From: an uncultured Oleispira sp. | Lineage (GTDB): Bacteria; Pseudomonadota; Gammaproteobacteria; Pseudomonadales; Oceanobacteraceae | Direction of reading: 5' to 3' | Length of the DNA stretch: 63,005 nucleotides | NCBI GenBank assembly: GCA_913019965.1 | Contig: CAJVZR010000017.1 | Location: forward strand, 1-63,005 | Part shown: positions 58,174 through 63,005 of the stretch, one piece after another | Layout of the letters: every line of letters begins with the position of its first letter | Numbering within the stretch: the first letter of the stretch is position 1 | The notes under the pieces: generated by a model | Told to the model about the DNA's origin: nothing | Database searches by the model: none | The model's input: the letters and a program-made list of their open reading frames with translations, nothing else | Made by a program: the position numbers and the translations under genes

Positions 58174-59100
58174 TTAGCTTTTTTTCTGTTTGAATTTACC
58201 TTGTTTTTGACCTAACCATAATCGTCCAAGTAAGCCATCTAAGCCTTGGTGCCATTGATAAAGCCCCAGCGCTAGTAGCAGGCCAATACAACCCAGTATT
58301 GAAGCCTGCGACATAACTTCGCCGTTTAAAAGATTTCCCCAAATCATTGCTAATACTGGAGCGATTAATGTAATCAAGGCTACCCGCGCAGTGGGTAAAT
58401 GTTTCAATATATAAAAATACAAAATGAAACCAAGCAGTGAACCACAACTGGTCAAGTACCCAAGGCTAATCCAACTGCTAACCGATACTTGGGGTGGAAT
58501 TTGAAGTCCAAAAAATGGGAGAGACAGAACAAAGCCCAACGATGATACCCATAAGGTGCCACTGGTTTGTACCAAAGGATGCAAACCCGCATTCACTTGC
58601 TTCACTGCAACGGCGCTAATTGAAAAACACAGTACCGCGATTAAAGTACCCAATATTCCTCGCCATACCTGCCCTCCTAACGTTAGCTGGCCTGCGATAA
58701 CCACATACAAGCCAACAATACCTAATACCAATGCGATTAACCTTGCCGGTGTCAGTTCTCGCTCTTTCAGCCACAAGTACCCTAAAACACCACTCAACAT
58801 AGGGCTCAGACCAAAGATAACGGAAATCAAACCGGAAGGAATATAAGCCGCTCCCCAATAAACAAAGACCATTGCTCCATAGACGCCAATGGCACCAGAG
58901 AGGTAACTCTTCAGCGCTTTTGGTGTAAAAATTAGAGATTGGCGCAATACCATCAATAATGGCATAGACAGAATCGCACTGCCCCACATACGCAAACTCA
59001 ACGCGGTATAGAAGGGTAATTCTTGCTGGCTTATTTGAATCGCCAAAGGTGTACTGGACCATATTAAGATCACAGCGAGGTATGCGATGAGCACCGGCAT
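58174..59100 (-). CDS. DMT superfamily transporter (EamA family)
   Basis: 308 residues, ten hydrophobic segments in two EamA halves (about 5-140 and 150-290). Second-half motifs ISLGYLTSCGSLLGFILYFY and LAMIWGNLLNGEVMS are typical. C-terminal basic tail (GQKQGKFKQKKS). Substrate unknown; metabolite or amino-acid export is the common role. Confidence 0.88.
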   Translation of the reverse strand: MPVLIAYLAVILIWSSTPLAIQISQQELPFYTALSLRMWGSAILSMPLLMVLRQSLIFTPKALKSYLSGAIGVYGAMVFVYWGAAYIPSGLISVIFGLSPMLSGVLGYLWLKERELTPARLIALVLGIVGLYVVIAGQLTLGGQVWRGILGTLIAVLCFSISAVAVKQVNAGLHPLVQTSGTLWVSSLGFVLSLPFFGLQIPPQVSVSSWISLGYLTSCGSLLGFILYFYILKHLPTARVALITLIAPVLAMIWGNLLNGEVMSQASILGCIGLLLALGLYQWHQGLDGLLGRLWLGQKQGKFKQKKS

Positions 59101-59619
59101 TTTCTTGCTTCCTATTTTACAAACTAGCTATCAGTATTTAGGAGGGAAAAGCGGCTTTTTAATTAATAGTAAGAAAACACTAGAAACAAAAAAGGCCGCG
59201 AATCCGCAGCCTTTAAAGTTTTTATCTTGTTAAGAGTATTACTTTTTAATGAACCACGAAAAACAATCGACTGCTCGACAGGCAATCATATGCCAAGAGC
59301 ATCGAATAGAGGCGGGTTTGACCAGCATCAGATGTTTTTCGATTTTCAGTAGTTTAGCAAACACGTTTAACAATCTCGTATGGTAATACTTTTTTCTAAC
59401 TCTGCTCTAAAGCTGTTCAGTAAAACAGAAATGAATGTCTGTTCTATTTACATAAGTTAGCAAAAAGAAATCTAAAATAATAAAATTCATCATAGTATTA
59501 GCCAATCTATCATGCAAGTAACATCTTTATTTACTATGCTTTTTAAAAGCTCTGTTATTTAATAGTTACATGCTGTGTGGCTAAGTAATTCTCTACGTTC
59601 TTCTGAACGGGGTATCAAT
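59101..59619. other. 0.5-kb gap with an orphan minus-strand terminator and two doubtful small ORFs
   Basis: No conserved gene recognised. Two overlapping small ORFs exist: minus strand 59328-59239 (29 residues; frame open upstream to about 59406 without an ATG) and plus strand 59249-59386 (45 residues, MNHEKQSTARQ...). Neither has a good ribosome-binding site. An inverted repeat AACAGA-N8-TCTGTT lies near 59424-59443. Confidence 0.45.
59185..59214 (-). terminator. Intrinsic terminator on the minus strand with no gene upstream
   Basis: Arms 59191-59200 (AAAGGCCGCG) and 59205-59214 (CGCAGCCTTT). The single non-Watson-Crick pair is G-U when read on the minus strand, where TTTTTTGTTT follows. 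A transcript should therefore come from the gap 59215-59570, which holds no recognised minus-strand gene. Confidence 0.6.
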
Positions 59620-61323
59620 ATGATTAAACGCGTCTTATTTGTAACCACTATCACACTGATGTCTAGCCAATATTCATTCGCAACGCCGTTATTACCGATT
59701 GATGCAAGAGGTCTGGCGATGGGCAGCACAGGGGTTGCCAGCGCTAAACTTGCCCATGCTCCTCAGTACAATCCAGCACTTTTATCCACTGCAGCCGAAG
59801 ATGAAGATTTTGCCATCATCATTCCGCAAATAGGCGTTGTTGTTGCCGATGAAGAAAAGCTGGTTGAATCCTTTGATGATTTGGCCAATGAAGATTACGC
59901 CGATGATGGAAATGGTAATCAAGAACCGATTATTGATCACTTCGATACGATTCTAACCAATCTAGATAATATTCTAGTTAACGGCCCAAACCCAGTTGAA
60001 CAGCAAATCAAAGATTTAGAATTACTATTGCCCAATAATATTAATACCAGTGATCCAAATCTATTAACCATTGCTAACGACCTAGATACCGCAGCCACAA
60101 CTCTCGACAACTCCATTTCCGGTGTGCAGGCACAAACTAGTGATCTTCAACAAACAACATTCGACCTTACTACTGAACTTGATAGCCTATCGGGTAACCC
60201 ATTAAGAGGTACACTTGGTATCAACGGCGCGATCGCCATTCCCAGTAAAACCTTTGCTGCCGCCGTGTCTGTATCCGGTTCCGCCTATTTTTCTGGTCGT
60301 ATGTTCTTTACTGATAACGATCAACAGTTATTTAATGATTACGCAGGTGCCATCGATGATTATGCAGGTGAAGTTAAAGACTATACTGGCGAAACAGCCA
60401 GTCTTGCACAGACCCTGCAAACATTCGCCGACTTATGTGATCCTAGCAGCCCAAATTTTGTAAACTCACCTGCTCGACTTGCTCAATGCCAAACCCTCAC
60501 AACTCAAGCTGATGCTAAACTAACCAGTACTAATAATGAACTGGACGATTTAAGTTCTTTTTCTCGTACCAGTGGCGATACCGTCATCATCACCACCGAT
60601 GCTAATGGCAACATTGTCATCGCAGAAGATCCTGACTTAACCTCAAATGTTCAAATAATAGCCGTCGCAATTACTGAGATTGGCCTTACCCTTTCTCGTA
60701 GCTTTAATATTGCCGGAGAAAATATTGCCATCGGTATTACCCCTAAGCTACAAACCATTAAAACGTTCAATTTTGTGACTACCATCGAAGATGAAGAGAT
60801 CGATGAAGAAGACGTCACAGATACTGAGCAAGATTTTTCTGACTTTAATATCGATTTAGGCGCCGCCTACCAATTCGGTGCAGATAAACAGTGGCAAGTC
60901 GGCTTAGTGGCCAGAAACTTACTCAGCAAAGAATACCAAACCGTCAGCAATGAATATGGCTCTACAGGAAATACTCTAACCTCCGAAACGCTTATTAGCC
61001 TCGATACACAATTCCGCGGAGGCGTTTCACATACAACTGAATGGACCGTTATCGCCATTGATATAGATTTAATGGAAAACGATCCTGTCGCATTTGAATC
61101 CCCTACTCAATACGCTTCAATTGGCGCAGAATTCGACCTGTTTGATACTCTGCAATTACGCGCAGGTTATCGCACTAACTTAAGCGCATCTGATGCTTCT
61201 GTAGCCTCTGTCGGGCTGGGCCTATCTCCATTCGGCTTGCATTTGGATATTGCTGCGATGGCAAACCCTAATGACCCAGAAAAAGAAATCGGCGCAGCCA
61301 TAGAATTTGGTCTATATTTTTAA
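59620..61323 (+). CDS. TraF-type (TraF_2) outer-membrane protein
   Basis: 567 residues from ATG 59620 (CGGGGT upstream; longer frame to 59575 rejected). Signal peptide MIKRVLFVTTITLMSSQYSF, then the conserved PLLPIDARGLAMGSTGVASA and APQYNPALLS segment of the PF13729 conjugal-transfer TraF family. Inserted Asn/Asp/Thr-rich region about 90-175 and a coiled stretch about 240-320 precede the beta-barrel-like C-terminal half (FNIDLGAAYQFGADKQWQVG, LVARNLLSKEYQTV; ending EFGLYF, aromatic terminus). No conjugation genes are near; a FadL-like porin-type role is a fair guess. Confidence 0.75.
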   Translation: MIKRVLFVTTITLMSSQYSFATPLLPIDARGLAMGSTGVASAKLAHAPQYNPALLSTAAEDEDFAIIIPQIGVVVADEEKLVESFDDLANEDYADDGNGNQEPIIDHFDTILTNLDNILVNGPNPVEQQIKDLELLLPNNINTSDPNLLTIANDLDTAATTLDNSISGVQAQTSDLQQTTFDLTTELDSLSGNPLRGTLGINGAIAIPSKTFAAAVSVSGSAYFSGRMFFTDNDQQLFNDYAGAIDDYAGEVKDYTGETASLAQTLQTFADLCDPSSPNFVNSPARLAQCQTLTTQADAKLTSTNNELDDLSSFSRTSGDTVIITTDANGNIVIAEDPDLTSNVQIIAVAITEIGLTLSRSFNIAGENIAIGITPKLQTIKTFNFVTTIEDEEIDEEDVTDTEQDFSDFNIDLGAAYQFGADKQWQVGLVARNLLSKEYQTVSNEYGSTGNTLTSETLISLDTQFRGGVSHTTEWTVIAIDIDLMENDPVAFESPTQYASIGAEFDLFDTLQLRAGYRTNLSASDASVASVGLGLSPFGLHLDIAAMANPNDPEKEIGAAIEFGLYF

Positions 61324-61491
61324 AACCTAGAAATTTGAACACGTTGTTAAATTAAGAATATTCCTGATATTCAGGCAACAAACGTTCTTAACAGAACCCC
61401 AGCAATTTGGCGTAGTTTTATGTACTCCAATGGGGTTTTCAGATAAATTACACAGCATTAACTCAATACCGTCTCAAGGATTTGTGACTCT

Positions 61492-62817
61492 ATGAATAAA
61501 TACCTCCCCTTAGCGGCTGCTTGCCTACTTCCAACCTTGGCTCAAGCTGCCCCTGTGATGAGCCAGCCAGGTTCACTCATGACAACAGGCACAGGGTCAA
61601 CTACCCAAACCGGACTATCCGTTTTATATAACCCTGCGGCAGGCGAAATGGTAATTGAAGAAGGCGAAAGCTTTCGTTGGGGATATATCAGCTCATTAGG
61701 TTTTTCATACGAAGTCGGTGACGCCAATAACTTTGTTGATGAAGTTAACGACCTTACTGATATTTTAGATTCGGATAACGTTACCGCAGAAGAAGGTAAT
61801 GAGGTCATTAATGATTATAATGACAATTTGCGTCAAACGTTGGGTGAAGAAGGCTATTTGAAAATCGGCGCGCACATCGTTGCTCCTCTAGCGCCTTTTT
61901 CAATTCGCTCAGAATTATTAGGTGGTGTAATCTCCTTAGATGCGATGGCGGGCGTTACCGCAAAAGTCTCTATTCTAGATGACGATATCACCGTAAATAC
62001 CTTTACCAATCAGTTTGAAACCAATACTGCGGTCTATTTAAAAAGTGTTGAATATACTAACCTGGGGCTAACCTATAGCCGAGAAATCAACCATGACTTA
62101 GTGAAAGGGTTCGCTGATAAACTGGGGGGCCGACTATTAGCCGGTGTTCGCGGTAATTTGTACAGCATGAATCTTTCTAAACAAGTTGTCGGCCTATTAA
62201 ATATTGATGAAGACGACGAGCTAGGTGATGTAATCCAAGATGATCTTAGTGCTAACAAAGTCACTACATCAAACGTCGGACTGGACCTAGGTCTCATTTG
62301 GGAAGCTCCAAACTATCATGTTGGCTTTAACTGGCGCAATATTAATGAACCTGAGTTCGACTATGGATCTTTAGGTGAAAACTGTTCCTCAAAAGACACC
62401 TCAACGTCTATGAGCAACTGTTTTACCGCTCAGTATTTTGCTGCGCAAAACCGTATTACTCTCGATGAGAGTTATACCATGACAGCTCAAACGACCGTTG
62501 ACGCGGCTCTTAATACTGAAAATAAGCGCTGGCGCTTAGCAACGTCTTACGACCTGCAACCTATGCGCGACCCGATTGGTGATGAATACCAATGGGCATC
62601 GGTTTCAGCGGCCTATGTTGGCTCAACAATCCTTGGCGCCCGTCTTGGTTTAAGTAAGAACCAAACAGGCACAAACCTAACAATGCTTAACGCAGGGTTA
62701 TCATTATTTGGTGGTATGAACCTTGACCTTCGCTATAGCCTACAGAAGATTGAAGTCGACGGAGCCTCAGCACCCCGTGCTTTTGCGGTAAACTTAGGAT
62801 TTGAAAACAGCTTTTAA
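61492..62817 (+). CDS. Second TraF-like outer-membrane beta-barrel protein
   Basis: 441 residues, signal peptide MNKYLPLAAACLLPTLAQAA. GLSVLYNPAAGEMV near residues 41-54 parallels the NPA motif of its neighbour, and repeated amphipathic strands (YTNLGLTYSREINHDLVKGF, SNVGLDLGLIWEAPNYHVGF, NWRNINEP) end in LGFENSF with C-terminal Phe, an outer-membrane insertion signal. Probably a divergent paralogue of 59620-61323 with which it is co-oriented (168-bp gap). Confidence 0.72.
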   Translation: MNKYLPLAAACLLPTLAQAAPVMSQPGSLMTTGTGSTTQTGLSVLYNPAAGEMVIEEGESFRWGYISSLGFSYEVGDANNFVDEVNDLTDILDSDNVTAEEGNEVINDYNDNLRQTLGEEGYLKIGAHIVAPLAPFSIRSELLGGVISLDAMAGVTAKVSILDDDITVNTFTNQFETNTAVYLKSVEYTNLGLTYSREINHDLVKGFADKLGGRLLAGVRGNLYSMNLSKQVVGLLNIDEDDELGDVIQDDLSANKVTTSNVGLDLGLIWEAPNYHVGFNWRNINEPEFDYGSLGENCSSKDTSTSMSNCFTAQYFAAQNRITLDESYTMTAQTTVDAALNTENKRWRLATSYDLQPMRDPIGDEYQWASVSAAYVGSTILGARLGLSKNQTGTNLTMLNAGLSLFGGMNLDLRYSLQKIEVDGASAPRAFAVNLGFENSF

Positions 62818-62874
62818 AACTTGAATTCGACCAAGTAAAAAAGTTATTCATTTATTATTTAGAGATTAGAAAAT

Positions 62875-63005
62875 ATGAAACTCAATAAAAATTTATTAGC
62901 TGTTGCCATTACTTCAATTACTGCACTAACACTATACGGCTGTGGTACCGAGAAACAAGACGGCGGCAGTGGTTCCTCTAATGCAGACATAAGCTCTGGT
63001 GTTGC
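62875..63005 (+). CDS. Lipoprotein, N-terminal part (cut by window end)
   Basis: ATG 62875 opens MKLNKNLLAVAITSITALTL followed by lipobox LYGC (Cys near 23) and a polar GTEKQDGGSGSSN linker. 43 codons are visible. 57 bp after the second TraF-like gene. In related marine bacteria a large surface lipase (VolA/Pla-1 type) lies beside a FadL-like protein, so that is a guess for the product; nothing in the visible part proves it. Confidence 0.7.
   Translation, partial: MKLNKNLLAVAITSITALTLYGCGTEKQDGGSGSSNADISSGV

Noticed and set aside
58616-59062. 148-residue minus-strand ORF in the DMT transporter
   Set aside because: Shadow frame of a clear ten-helix EamA protein on the same strand.
59620-62817. 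Conjugative-element remnant, suggested by TraF homology
   Set aside because: No other transfer, relaxase or integrase genes; the TraF_2 family is common in chromosomes of marine bacteria.

Overview
The window is a typical, gene-dense piece of a gammaproteobacterial chromosome with a modest GC content (low 40s by eye). Gene content and order (rsmI|lpoA-yraN-diaA, amgK-murU divergent from lptD-surA-pdxA-rsmA-apaG-apaH-glpE, prkA-yeaH-spoVR, flgP-flgT, TonB receptors, TraF-like outer-membrane proteins) fit a marine, motile, heterotrophic member of the Oceanospirillales/Pseudomonadales neighbourhood, for example a relative of Oleispira, Bermanella or Thalassolituus. The genus is inference from gene content; no rRNA is present to confirm it. 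No tRNA, rRNA, CRISPR array, insertion sequence or prophage was seen.

Layout. 1-3.6 kb: start of rsmI (minus) diverging from lpoA-yraN-diaA, then yacL. 3.7-14.2 kb: a long minus-strand run. Transcription begins with a TonB-dependent receptor, a periplasmic binding protein and a hybrid histidine kinase (tightly packed), then a patatin-like phospholipase, a DUF2333 protein, an MpaB-type (DUF2236) oxygenase, prmC and a MoeB/ThiF-like enzyme. 14.3-16.3 kb: ppa, rsmC and a 45-residue membrane peptide. 16.3-19.0 kb (minus): MFS transporter, NfeD, QmcA. 19.2-22.2 kb: an RND exporter and a DUF1456 protein. 22.2-26.7 kb (minus): two DUF1566 proteins (one a thrombospondin-type-3 lipoprotein), a neutral-ceramidase-like lipoprotein whose catalytic serine appears to be alanine, and a GIY-YIG nuclease. 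26.8-28.3 kb: trhA and mgtC converge on an array of three 70-bp repeats.

28.4-36.4 kb: dbpA, yaiL, an adenylate cyclase fused to a PilZ domain, ppiC, upp-uraA, cytochrome b561, a LysR regulator and a hotdog thioesterase. 36.7-40.3 kb (minus): amgK-murU-djlA plus an unknown membrane protein, i.e. cell-wall sugar recycling and a co-chaperone. 40.4-47.8 kb: lptD-surA-pdxA-rsmA-apaG-apaH-glpE, the outer-membrane biogenesis operon. 47.9-50.8 kb: a large surface lipoprotein with collagen-like, cadherin-like and FG-GAP segments. 51.4-56.1 kb: the PrkA kinase-YeaH-SpoVR stress operon. 56.2-59.1 kb: flgP-flgT and a DMT exporter. 59.6-63.0 kb: two TraF-type outer-membrane proteins and the start of a lipoprotein.

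Most of the window is conserved core genome. The parts most worth attention are the TonB receptor/binding protein/hybrid kinase cluster with 20-bp-spaced direct repeats at its promoter, the serine-less ceramidase homologue, the cAMP/c-di-GMP cyclase-PilZ fusion, the 70-bp repeat array, an orphan minus-strand terminator in the 0.5-kb gap before the TraF genes, a perfect 16-bp TetR-like palindrome, and the unannotated 45-residue membrane peptide.
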